A stretch of 21,401 nt of DNA from Paracoccaceae bacterium (GTDB lineage Bacteria; Pseudomonadota; Alphaproteobacteria; Rhodobacterales; Rhodobacteraceae): assembly GCA_025458985.1 (NCBI GenBank), contig JALORM010000022.1:1-21401 (forward strand), given 5' to 3'. The number at the start of each line of letters is the position of its first letter. Position 1 is the first letter of the stretch. Below the pieces are notes generated by a model that was given only the letters and a program-made list of their open reading frames with translations, was not told the DNA's origin and did no database searches. A program made the translations under genes and the position numbers. Positions 7,979 through 15,226 of this stretch are shown here, in pieces.

Positions 7979-8189
7979 CGTGCCGCGCGTTCCGTTCCCT
8001 TGCGCCACCCGCCCAGCCGGATGGCCCGATCCCCCCGGCAATCATATCGGCTCCCGGCGCTCATGGCCAGTCGCCGCAAGTGCAGGCAAGATGGGCGGCC
8101 CGTTGTTCGCGGCCAGGAAACCTGCAGGCGAATCGGCGGAGAATCGCGCAAGGTTTTGCCGCACTTCGGCGATCTGCCTCCGATAGATT

Positions 8190-8288
8190 TTGACGGAAGC
8201 GAGATTCCGCGCCCGCCCTTGGCACCTTTCTGCCGAACGTCGCCACGCTTCCAACGAGCGTCTGGCGCGACCGCCCAAGTTCCGTCAA
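8190..8288. repeat. 9-bp inverted repeat in the divergent promoter region
   Basis: TTGACGGAA at 8190-8198 recurs as its exact reverse complement TTCCGTCAA at 8280-8288, with 81 bp between. The arms sit about 212 and 302 bp from the ubiA-like start and about 323 and 413 bp from the PA14-G8 start. TTGACG resembles a -35 hexamer on each strand, or the pair could be two half-sites for one regulator. A chance 9-bp match is also possible. Confidence 0.3.
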
Positions 8289-8538
8289 CAACCGACCTGT
8301 ACGAGGCGGTTTTGTTAACTGAAGCCGGTGTAAAGCGGGGATTCGAAGGTCCTGGGACGGCACCTTCGGCGCGTACGAGCAAAGACAGACACGCAAGAAT
8401 GCAATCGCAGCGGGCGCCCGCGTCCGCGCACGGGGATGGTGATGTCGGCAGCATGTGGGCACTTGCCCCGCATTGGACAGATTCTCGTCATGGTTGAGCC
8501 TTCGTGCCGCCATGGTGACTCCGCCAATCGTGAACAAT

Positions 8539-8551
8539 GTCTCGTCGAGAC
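8539..8551. promoter_or_regulatory. 13-bp perfect palindrome upstream of the PA14-G8 gene, possible operator
   Basis: GTCTCG-T-CGAGAC is an exact inverted repeat with a one-base centre, 60 bp upstream of the ATG at 8612. Position and symmetry suit a repressor or dimeric regulator binding site close to the transcription start. No known regulator motif is recognised, and it may be coincidental. Confidence 0.3.
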
Positions 8552-8611
8552 GCCGCTGCCTTTCCTTCCGCCGCTGCCACTCGGGCGAAAGAACAACAGG
8601 GGACACACGTG

Positions 8612-11600
8612 ATGAGCACGCAAACGACGGTTTCCGGCGAATCCATGACCGGCCTCCGCGCGAGCTACTATCTGCTTCCGAACAGCGTCTCGTCGCTGGC
8701 GCAGATCGATTTTGCGGCCACGCCGGCCTCTACCGGCGTCGTCGGGTCCCTCGACCATTTCAAGACGGTGACTCCGTTCTGGACCGGCGGCGCCATCGAC
8801 TGGTTTGCAGCGCGCTACACCGGCAACCTGAATGTGGACCAGGGCGGTCGCTACACGATCTACCTGACCTCCGACGACGGCTCGGCGCTGTATCTGAACG
8901 GCCGGCAGGTCATCTCGAACGACGGGTTCCGCGCCACGACCGAGAAGACCGTCACGCTGGACCTTCCGAGGGGGTCGCACCAGCTCGAGATCCGCTACTT
9001 CGAGGCCGGCGGAGAGCAGACGCTGCGCCTGGAATGGGCCGGCCCGGATACCGGCGGGGCGCGCCGGCTGGTCGAGGGTGCAAGCCTCACCCAGGATGCG
9101 GCGCCCGCGCAGGCGCCCGCGCCGGTGCCCGCCCCGCCGCCGATTCCGGTCCTTACGTCGCCCCCGGCGGCCGAAACGCCCGCCCAGCCGACGGCCGAGC
9201 CCGGCAAGCTCGGGCTCAAGGCCGAATACTTCGCGCTTTCCAGCTCGGTCCGGTCGCTGTCGAAGATCGACTTCACTGCCCCGCCTGTCGCGACGGCCGA
9301 GGTCGGGCAGATCAACTGGGCGCGGTCCAACAACCCCTTCTGGCAGGGCGGCGCGAAGGACAACTTCGCAGCGCGGTTCACCGGCGACCTCGTCGTCGAG
9401 AAGGCTGGCAAGTACACCTTCTACCTTCGGTCCGACGACGGCTCGCAGCTGTTCATCGACGGTAAGCGGGTCATCAACAACGACGGCGTGCACGGCGCGA
9501 TCCAGAAGGCGGTGACGCTGAACCTGAGTGCCGGCGAGCACGACATCGAACTGCGGTACTTCGAGCGGACCGGCAGCCAGACGCTGCAGCTCGACTGGCG
9601 CGGGCCCGATACGCTCTATGCGCGCGCGGTGGTCTCCGGCAAGCACCTGACGCACGACGAGCCTGCCGACTCGGACACGGGCGGCGGCGGCGGTACCCCG
9701 GTCGGCGGATCGACCGGCGGCTCCACTGGGGGGGCGCCCGGCGGATCGACCGGTGTCGATCAGGGTGGATCGCCTGGCGGCGACACGGGCGGTTCCACCG
9801 GCGGTTCGACCGGCGGGTCCACGGGTGGTTCCACGGGCGGGACGACCGGCGGATCCACGGGCGGTTCGACCGGCGGGTCGAGCGGTGGCACGACCGGCGG
9901 GTCCACAGGGGGCTCCACGGGAGGGTCCACTGGCGGGTCAACCGGGGGGTCCACGGGCGGGTCGAGCGGTGGCACGACCGGCGGGTCGACTGGCGGTTCC
10001 ACGGGGGGCTCCACGGGCGGGTCAACCGGCGGAACGGGAACTTCACCTGCCAAGTGGCCGGGCCTGAAAGCCGAATACATCGCGCTGCAGGCGGCCGTCG
10101 CGTCGCTCGACAACGTCGACTGGTCGGCCGTCGACGCGTCCCGGACCGGCTACATCAACGCGCTGTCCTGGCTGCGCACCAACGACAGCTTCTGGAAGGA
10201 TGCCAACGCGGACCTGTTTGCGGCGCGCTTCACCGGCGAACTCAACGTGGTGAACGCCGGGCGCTATACGTTCCACCTCACGTCGGACGACGGATCCGCG
10301 CTCTACATCGACGGCAAGCTCGTGATCGACAACGATGGCGCGCATGCGACCACCGAGCGTACCGTGACGCTCGACCTCACGCGCGGGGCGCATCGGATCG
10401 AAGTCCGCTACTTCGAGAACCAGGGCATGCAGAGCCTGCGCCTTGAATGGACCGGACCCGACAGCGACAACGTCCGCCAGCTGATCGATGGCGCGAGCCT
10501 CAGCCATGACGGGCCCATTGACGCGGGCGTGCCGGGCCCCTGCCCCTCGAAGGGCGTGCAGGTCTGCCAGTGCGCCAGCGACAATAGCCCCACCGTGCCG
10601 GACGGCACCGACGGCAACCAGCCGGGCGACCACGACCACGGCGGTATCGGTGACGGCGGCTCGACCGGCGGAACCGACGGCGGCTCGACCGGCGGCAGCA
10701 CGGGTGGCGGAACGACAGACCCCGGCCACGACCATGGCGGATCGACTGGAGGCAGCACCGGCGGGTCGACGGGCGGAAGCACCGGCGGGTCGACGGGCGG
10801 AAGCACGGGTGGCTCGACGGGCGGATCGACCGGCGGCAGCACGGGCGGTGGCACGACCGATCCCGGTCACGATCATGGCGGTTCCACCGGCGGCAGCACC
10901 GGCGGCTCGACAGGCGGCAGCACCGGTGGCTCGACGGGTGGATCCACCGGCGGCACCGGCGGGTCGACGGGCGGTAGCACGGGTGGCTCGACCGGTGGAA
11001 GCACGGGCGGCTCCACCGGTGGCTCGACCGGCGGCAGCACCGGTGGGTCGACGGGCGGAAGCACGGGCGGCGGCCACGACCATGGCGGCGGATCGACGCC
11101 CCCGCCGGCGACGCCGGCCGAGATCGAGGCCTTCGTGCGCGCCGTGATGTCGGCGCCCGAGATCCACTCGCATACCGACAACGCCGGGATGGCGCGCGAG
11201 CACAACGCCGTGCTCGATCTTGTGCCGCGTGCCGAGGCGACGCATGTCGCCGTCGCCAACGGCGACTGGTTCGATCCGGCGACCTGGTATCAGGGGCGGA
11301 TTCCCGGACCGGATGCGAAGGTTCTCTACGACGGCGAAAGCAACGCCTCGCTCTTCACTGTCCGGGTCGACGGCCAGCTGCGGTTTGCGACCGACATCGA
11401 CACCAAGATGGTGGTGGACACCATGGTGGTCTCGCCCACCGGGCGGCTCGAGATCGGCACGGCCGAGAACCCGATCCAGGCCGGCGTTACCGCCGACATC
11501 GTGATTGCCAACAGATTCACGGAGCCGAGAAGACGGCCTTCCTCAAGGTCGCGGCCGCCCCGATGGCGGGCGCCACCACCATCAGCCTGGCGGACATTCC

Positions 11601-11884
11601 CGAGGGCTGGCGTGTCGGAGACACGATCGTCGTGTCGGGGACGCACAAGGAAGGCTGGACCTGGGACAACACGCTGCGGCAGGTCGTCTACCGCGAAAGC
11701 CAGGACGAGGAAGTCCGGATCACCGGGATCAACGGCAACACGATCACGATCGACCGTCCGCTCCAGTACAACCACGACACGCCGCGTGCGGACCTTTCGG
11801 CCTATGTCGCGAACATGTCGCGCAACATCACCTTCTCGTCCGAGGACGGCGAGGCAACCGCGGTCCATCACCGTGGCCATGTGA
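8612..11884 (+). CDS. Giant surface/extracellular protein, N-terminal part: three PA14 domains, two GGST linkers, G8 domain start (frame breaks near 11512)
   Basis: ATG 8612 has AGGGGA (8598-8603) 8 nt upstream. Three PA14 domains lie at about residues 14-162, 200-350 and 482-635, each with the pattern AxYF/Y...FxARFTGxL...G.YTFxLxSDDGS.L.IDGK.VI.NDG. PA14 domains bind glycans and occur in adhesins and glycosidases. They are joined by a Pro-rich linker (163-199), a first GGST linker (about 355-480) and a second GGST/HDH linker (about 640-835) that also carries CPSKGVQVCQC. A G8 domain begins at about 876 (NGDWFDPATWYQGRIPGP). The real product ends in this frame at about residue 967: from 11513 the frame becomes Arg/Pro-rich and unrelated, running to the stop at 11884. 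The true continuation is in the frame ending at 13539. No N-terminal signal peptide and no RTX nonapeptides are visible, so the export route is unknown. Confidence 0.8.
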   Translation: MSTQTTVSGESMTGLRASYYLLPNSVSSLAQIDFAATPASTGVVGSLDHFKTVTPFWTGGAIDWFAARYTGNLNVDQGGRYTIYLTSDDGSALYLNGRQVISNDGFRATTEKTVTLDLPRGSHQLEIRYFEAGGEQTLRLEWAGPDTGGARRLVEGASLTQDAAPAQAPAPVPAPPPIPVLTSPPAAETPAQPTAEPGKLGLKAEYFALSSSVRSLSKIDFTAPPVATAEVGQINWARSNNPFWQGGAKDNFAARFTGDLVVEKAGKYTFYLRSDDGSQLFIDGKRVINNDGVHGAIQKAVTLNLSAGEHDIELRYFERTGSQTLQLDWRGPDTLYARAVVSGKHLTHDEPADSDTGGGGGTPVGGSTGGSTGGAPGGSTGVDQGGSPGGDTGGSTGGSTGGSTGGSTGGTTGGSTGGSTGGSSGGTTGGSTGGSTGGSTGGSTGGSTGGSSGGTTGGSTGGSTGGSTGGSTGGTGTSPAKWPGLKAEYIALQAAVASLDNVDWSAVDASRTGYINALSWLRTNDSFWKDANADLFAARFTGELNVVNAGRYTFHLTSDDGSALYIDGKLVIDNDGAHATTERTVTLDLTRGAHRIEVRYFENQGMQSLRLEWTGPDSDNVRQLIDGASLSHDGPIDAGVPGPCPSKGVQVCQCASDNSPTVPDGTDGNQPGDHDHGGIGDGGSTGGTDGGSTGGSTGGGTTDPGHDHGGSTGGSTGGSTGGSTGGSTGGSTGGSTGGSTGGSTGGGTTDPGHDHGGSTGGSTGGSTGGSTGGSTGGSTGGTGGSTGGSTGGSTGGSTGGSTGGSTGGSTGGSTGGSTGGGHDHGGGSTPPPATPAEIEAFVRAVMSAPEIHSHTDNAGMAREHNAVLDLVPRAEATHVAVANGDWFDPATWYQGRIPGPDAKVLYDGESNASLFTVRVDGQLRFATDIDTKMVVDTMVVSPTGRLEIGTAENPIQAGVTADIVIANRFTEPRRRPSSRSRPPRWRAPPPSAWRTFPRAGVSETRSSCRGRTRKAGPGTTRCGRSSTAKARTRKSGSPGSTATRSRSTVRSSTTTTRRVRTFRPMSRTCRATSPSRPRTARQPRSITVAM
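9704..10028 (+). repeat. GGST-coding tandem repeat array 1 (12-bp units, 84-bp higher-order repeat)
   Basis: This array between PA14 domains 2 and 3 holds about 18 Gly-Gly-Ser-Thr units interspersed with GGTT, GGSS, GGSP, GGDT and GGAP variants. Every serine inside a GGST unit is coded TCN (TCG, TCC or TCA), and AGC appears only as the second serine of GGSS. A block starting GTCGAGCGGTGGCACGACC occurs at 9877 and again at 9961, giving a second period of 84 bp (seven units). The product is a flexible, hydroxyl-rich linker. Confidence 0.9.
10655..11065 (+). repeat. GGST-coding tandem repeat array 2 with HDH insertions (24-bp dimer unit)
   Basis: This array between PA14 domain 3 and the G8 domain has 27 GGST units by my count. 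It is interrupted by two copies of GGGTTDPGHDHGG (near 10706 and 10846) and bounded by GDHDHGG before and GGHDHGGG after. Serine codons largely alternate TCN and AGC from unit to unit, so the underlying DNA repeat is a 24-bp dimer, unlike array 1. The regular His-Asp-His spacing suggests possible metal binding. Confidence 0.9.
11510..11520 (+). other. Frameshift junction inside the G8 domain
   Basis: Frame 2 reads a good G8 domain up to VTADIVIAN (AAC at 11510-11512), then turns into Arg/Pro-rich nonsense. Frame 1 becomes meaningful from ATT-CAC-GGA (11515 onward: IHGAEKTAFLKVAAAP). One extra base here would restore the frame. The family usually has some 20-30 residues between these two blocks, so a larger non-triplet deletion is also possible. 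No X-XXY-YYZ slippery heptamer is present, which argues against programmed frameshifting. Assembly error or real mutation cannot be told apart from one sequence. Confidence 0.75.
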
Positions 11885-13539
11885 TGTTCATGCACAGCGA
11901 CGATGTGGACGTGCGTTACGCCGCGTTCGACGATCTCGGGCGCACCGACAAGTCGGAGGCAGCCTTCGACGTGAATTCGCTGTCGTCGGTATCGGCCGAC
12001 AGCAACGTCAAGGGGCGGTATTCCTTCCACTTCCACAAGACCGGCACGGCCGATGCCGACAACCCGGCCATCGCGCTTGGCAACACGGTCTCGGGTTCGC
12101 CCGGATGGGGCTTCGTGCACCATTCCTCGAATGCCGATTTCATCGAGAACATCGCCTTCGACGTCTTCGGGGCCGCCTTCGCCGCCGAGGACGGGGACGA
12201 GACCGGCATCTGGCTGAGGAACATGGCGATCCGCGCCGAGGGCTTCGACTGGGGCGAAGCCTCGGCCAAGCTGCAGGAGGACGTGGCGCGCCACGACAAC
12301 GGCCGCACCGGCGACGGGTTCTTCTTTGCCGGGCGCCTGGTCGAGGCGGCGGAAAACATCGCCATCAACACGACGCATGGCTACGTCTGGATGCAGCGCT
12401 CGGCCCCGGTCGACGCACTGTCAAGCAACCTCGACCATCCCGAGGTCGCGCACGGCCAGACCCTGATCGACCCGCACCGCACGCCGATCCAGGGTTTCCG
12501 CGACAACGAGGCGTTCGGGACGCAGGTCGGGCTGATCGTCATCAAGGCGGGTCCCGAACAGGGCCATGACGTGCGCACCGTGATGGAGGGTTTCCTAAAC
12601 TGGGAAACCTCGCAGGGCGTCGACCTGTCCTACACGTCGCGCTACACCCTTATCGACTTCGACCTTCTCGGGACGCGCAACACCGCGCCCGTGGCATCGC
12701 CCGGCACGGGCGTCGTTCTGGGGAACAACACCTTCGACATGGTGTTCAACGATCTCGACATCCAGGGGTTCGCCACCGGCGCCAACGTCGGATCGCAGTT
12801 CACCTTCGCAATGCCCTCGCGCGACGTCGGGATCGTGCTGATCGACGTGTCGATGACAGGTGTCGGCCGCAGCTACATCGGGTTCGACCCTGCGCGCCAC
12901 ACCGTCATGTCGTCGTCGGACCTGGATATGGGACGCCTGCAGTTCGTGCAGACCCCGGCCGTGATCCGCGAGAACCAGGATCTGGTCTTCAACGGGATCA
13001 AGTATGACTCGATCGGGCAGACCAACCGGGTGACTGCGGGCGATCCGCAGACCATCTACCGCTGGGACATCCCGACGCTGCTGCGCGATACCGGCTACTA
13101 TTCCACTGCGGACGGACAGCGCATCGTGCTGATCCCCGACTACGCTGTCGACCGCGCCACCGGCGAGGTCTTCAAGTTCAACTATGTCGCGCGGCTGGAG
13201 GTCTCGAACACGGCCCTGACCAACTGGGGGGTCCAGAACAACGGTCTCCACACGGCCAGCAGTCCGGCCATCGCGGGCAACGACCGGGCGACGACGCAGG
13301 AGGGTCAGGACGTCCGGATCGACGTCCTTGCCAACGACCGCGACCCGGAAGGTCGCGCGCTCGAGGTCAGCGGGTTCACCGATCCGGGCAATGGCGACGT
13401 GTTCCAGCAGGACGACGGAACGCTGCTCTACCGTCCGAACCACGGGTTCAGCGGCACGGACAGCTTCCATTACTGGGCCATGGACGCCTCGGGGAACTAC
13501 ACGCGTGCCACGGTCACGGTCGAGGTCTGGGATCTCTAA
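11563..13539 (+). CDS. Continuation of the giant surface protein: G8 end, right-handed beta-helix, cadherin/tandem-95-like domain (separated by frameshift)
   Basis: The meaningful frame runs from about 11515 to TAA 13539. ATG 11563 is only the first available start: it lies inside the G8 domain and has no Shine-Dalgarno. So this is most likely the C-terminal 674 residues or so of the 8612 gene, which would be about 1,640 residues if repaired. Visible parts are the G8 end (MAGATTISLADIPEGWRVGD) and a long beta-helix region with GRYSFHFHKTG. That motif resembles the G-R-Y-P-x-H-F-H segment of CEMIP/TMEM2/fibrocystin-type G8 proteins, some of which act on hyaluronan. The end (about 580-658) is a cadherin/tandem-95-like domain with AGNDRATTQEGQ, DVLANDRDPEG and GFSGTDSFHYWA, where the acidic residues suggest Ca2+ binding. 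A role in binding or cleaving a matrix polysaccharide is plausible but unproven. A hairpin follows 68 bp after the stop. Confidence 0.75.
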   Translation: MAGATTISLADIPEGWRVGDTIVVSGTHKEGWTWDNTLRQVVYRESQDEEVRITGINGNTITIDRPLQYNHDTPRADLSAYVANMSRNITFSSEDGEATAVHHRGHVMFMHSDDVDVRYAAFDDLGRTDKSEAAFDVNSLSSVSADSNVKGRYSFHFHKTGTADADNPAIALGNTVSGSPGWGFVHHSSNADFIENIAFDVFGAAFAAEDGDETGIWLRNMAIRAEGFDWGEASAKLQEDVARHDNGRTGDGFFFAGRLVEAAENIAINTTHGYVWMQRSAPVDALSSNLDHPEVAHGQTLIDPHRTPIQGFRDNEAFGTQVGLIVIKAGPEQGHDVRTVMEGFLNWETSQGVDLSYTSRYTLIDFDLLGTRNTAPVASPGTGVVLGNNTFDMVFNDLDIQGFATGANVGSQFTFAMPSRDVGIVLIDVSMTGVGRSYIGFDPARHTVMSSSDLDMGRLQFVQTPAVIRENQDLVFNGIKYDSIGQTNRVTAGDPQTIYRWDIPTLLRDTGYYSTADGQRIVLIPDYAVDRATGEVFKFNYVARLEVSNTALTNWGVQNNGLHTASSPAIAGNDRATTQEGQDVRIDVLANDRDPEGRALEVSGFTDPGNGDVFQQDDGTLLYRPNHGFSGTDSFHYWAMDASGNYTRATVTVEVWDL

Positions 13540-13607
13540 GGCGGCGCCCAGGCGCGCAGATTGCCGCAGAAACGTCATCAAAGGGCGCCAATCGTGAAGC
13601 ATCGTTT

Positions 13608-13635
13608 AGGGAAGGCCGGCAACGGCCTTCCCTTT
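13608..13635 (+). terminator. Candidate intrinsic terminator or processing hairpin after the PA14-G8 gene
   Basis: AGGGAAGGCCG (13608-13618) pairs perfectly with CGGCCTTCCCT (13623-13633) across the GCAA loop, a GNRA tetraloop closed by G-C. Only TTT follows, so termination may be weak. It is the strongest hairpin noticed in the 265-bp gap between 13539 and the GMC gene at 13805. I see no gene or other clear feature in the rest of that gap; the GMC promoter is probably between 13640 and 13800. Confidence 0.6.
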
Positions 13636-13804
13636 GCGCGTGTGCAGGTGCAGAATTGCGCCACGTTTCGACGGAGTAGGCTTCGTGCCCGGGTCCTGAT
13701 CTTTCGCGTTCCGCCTCTCTCGCGCCGGCGCCTTTCGGTCCTGCGTCTGAGCGGTCCGGCCCTGCGGGATTCCGCCATCACATCGCACCCGGGTATCATC
13801 CGAC

Positions 13805-15226
13805 ATGCAGTTCACCCGCATGAGCATCGAAGAGGCGTCGCGCGAGCCATGGGATGTCGTGGTCGCGGGCACCAGCTTCGCAGCGATGTTCTTCGCGCAC
13901 GGGCTTGCGCCGGGGCGCCGCGTCCTGTTCCTCGAGAAGGGGCTGGAATACAGCAACGCGGAGTGGCTGAGCGACCACCCCGACCTGGGCGAGCGCTTTC
14001 CGCCCGCGCCCGGGTCGCGCCTCGAGAAACCCTGGGTCGCGCATTCGATGTTCGGCGGCAACTCGAACTGCTGGTGGGGGCAGGTGCCGCGCCACCACCC
14101 CAGCGACTTCCGGCTGAAGTCGCTCTACGGGGTGGGGTCGGACTGGCCCTTCGGCTACGAGACGCTTGAACCCTACTACGCCGAGGTCGAGGCGGTGATG
14201 GAGGCCGCCGGCGGCGGCAGCGATCACCACCTGCCGCGGTCCGGTCCCTTCCCGTACCCGCCCCATGCGCCGTCGAAGACCGACGTCCGGCTGAGGGCCG
14301 ACCGCCCCGACATCTGGCATGCCGCGCCTTCGGCCCGTTCGAACGGCGGCTCGCGACCCATCTGCTGCGTGAACGGCATTTGCTCGACCTGCCCGATCGA
14401 CGCGAAGTTCACCATCCTGAACGGCCTGCCGCGCCTGGCCCCGACGATGACGGCCGCTCTGGTTCTGGAGGCCGAGGTCCGCGCGGTCGATATTGACGGC
14501 GGGGCCGCAAAGGGTGTCCTCGTGCGCGGCCCCGACGGGACCGAGCATCGGATCGGGGCCGATCTCGTCGCGCTCGGAACCAATGCGATCTTCAATGCCG
14601 CGATCCTGATGCGGTCGGGACATGCGGCGCATGCCATGGGCCGCTACCTGCACGAACAGGGCAGCCTGTCGGTCACCATCGATGTCGGCAACCCGAACTA
14701 TTTCGGGGGAACCTCGATCACCGGGCACTGCTACGGATTCTACGACGGGCCGCACCGGAGCGAGCGCGCCGCCGTCCTTGTCGAGAATTTCAACGCGCCG
14801 ACCGTGCTGCGGTCCGATCGCGGCCGCTGGACCGAGCGGATGCTCATCAAGCTAGTGGCCGAGGACATTCCCAACCCCGAAAACCGCGTCGTGCTGGACG
14901 GGGAGGGTGAGCCGCAGATCCTCTGGCATGGCCACGACGACTACATGTACCGCGGGCTCCACCGGGCACGCGCGCACCTGCACGAGCTTCTGACCTTTCC
15001 GTTCGAGAGGATCGTGGGCGAGGAAGAGATCCTGTCCGAGGCCCATATCCAGGGCACGCACCGGATGGGCACCGATCCCGAGACCTCGGTGGTCGATCCG
15101 CAGCTGCGGGTGCATGGGGTCACCGGCCTGCTCGCGCTGGGCTCGGGCTGTTTCCCCGCCTGCTCCCCGGCCAATCCGACGCTGACGCTGTCTGCGCTGT
15201 CGCTGATGGCCGGGAGGTCGCTGTGA
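13805..15226 (+). CDS. GMC-family FAD-dependent oxidoreductase
   Basis: This 473-residue flavoprotein has an N-terminal FAD motif WDVVVAGTSFAAMFFAHGL (16-34), in the variant form GxSxxA rather than GxGxxG. GGNSNCWWGQVPR (84-96) matches the GMC second signature. The C-terminal GMC domain has AHIQGTHRMGT (413-423), VVDPQLRVHGV and CSPANPTLTLSAL. By pattern alignment, His414 and Asn457 correspond to the catalytic His/Asn pair of bacterial GMC dehydrogenases. A Cys cluster (187, 188, 193, 196; CCVNGICSTC) is unusual and could bind a metal or form disulfides. No signal peptide is seen. The stop overlaps the GTG of the next gene by 4 nt (GTGA), implying a two-subunit enzyme. The substrate, probably a sugar or sugar alcohol, is unknown. 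ATG 13805 is used although its Shine-Dalgarno is weak; ATG 13820 is an alternative. Confidence 0.82.
   Translation: MQFTRMSIEEASREPWDVVVAGTSFAAMFFAHGLAPGRRVLFLEKGLEYSNAEWLSDHPDLGERFPPAPGSRLEKPWVAHSMFGGNSNCWWGQVPRHHPSDFRLKSLYGVGSDWPFGYETLEPYYAEVEAVMEAAGGGSDHHLPRSGPFPYPPHAPSKTDVRLRADRPDIWHAAPSARSNGGSRPICCVNGICSTCPIDAKFTILNGLPRLAPTMTAALVLEAEVRAVDIDGGAAKGVLVRGPDGTEHRIGADLVALGTNAIFNAAILMRSGHAAHAMGRYLHEQGSLSVTIDVGNPNYFGGTSITGHCYGFYDGPHRSERAAVLVENFNAPTVLRSDRGRWTERMLIKLVAEDIPNPENRVVLDGEGEPQILWHGHDDYMYRGLHRARAHLHELLTFPFERIVGEEEILSEAHIQGTHRMGTDPETSVVDPQLRVHGVTGLLALGSGCFPACSPANPTLTLSALSLMAGRSL

Larger units (their letters stand above)
7979..8611. other. 633-bp divergent intergenic region
   Basis: No convincing gene lies here; long frames crossing it are extensions or shadows of flanking genes and match no recognisable family. 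It separates the minus-strand HAD-UbiA operon from the plus-strand PA14-G8 gene, so promoters for both should lie in it. It is locally richer in A/T than its surroundings (for example around 8155-8200 and 8300-8345). It holds a 9-bp inverted repeat (8190-8198/8280-8288) and a 13-bp palindrome (8539-8551). I could not pick a convincing -35/-10 pair on either strand. Confidence 0.6.

Noticed and set aside
8312..8322. CtrA-like or other GTTAAC regulator site in the divergent spacer
   Set aside because: Only one GTTAAC half-site is present, without the paired TTAA-N7-TTAA spacing.
6590..8497. 635-residue plus-strand open frame opposite the HAD-UbiA gene
   Set aside because: Antisense shadow running into the intergenic region; no recognisable domain, while the minus strand has HAD and UbiA motifs.
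9704..11065. CRISPR-like or other non-coding tandem repeats
   Set aside because: The units are 12 bp, contiguous without spacers, in one open frame and encode a uniform GGST peptide between recognised domains; this is a coding linker.
10043..11245. 400-residue minus-strand frame across the repeat region
   Set aside because: Antisense reading of the GGST array gives Ala/Arg/Thr repeats only; no family features.
11500..11530. Programmed ribosomal frameshift joining the two halves of the PA14-G8 protein
   Set aside because: No X-XXY-YYZ slippery heptamer, no evident stimulatory hairpin, and the break lies inside a conserved domain, which points to mutation or sequence error.
8612..13539. RTX-type type I secretion substrate
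   Set aside because: Despite Gly-rich repeats there is no GGxGxDxUx nonapeptide, so the RTX label is not supported; the secretion route is left open.
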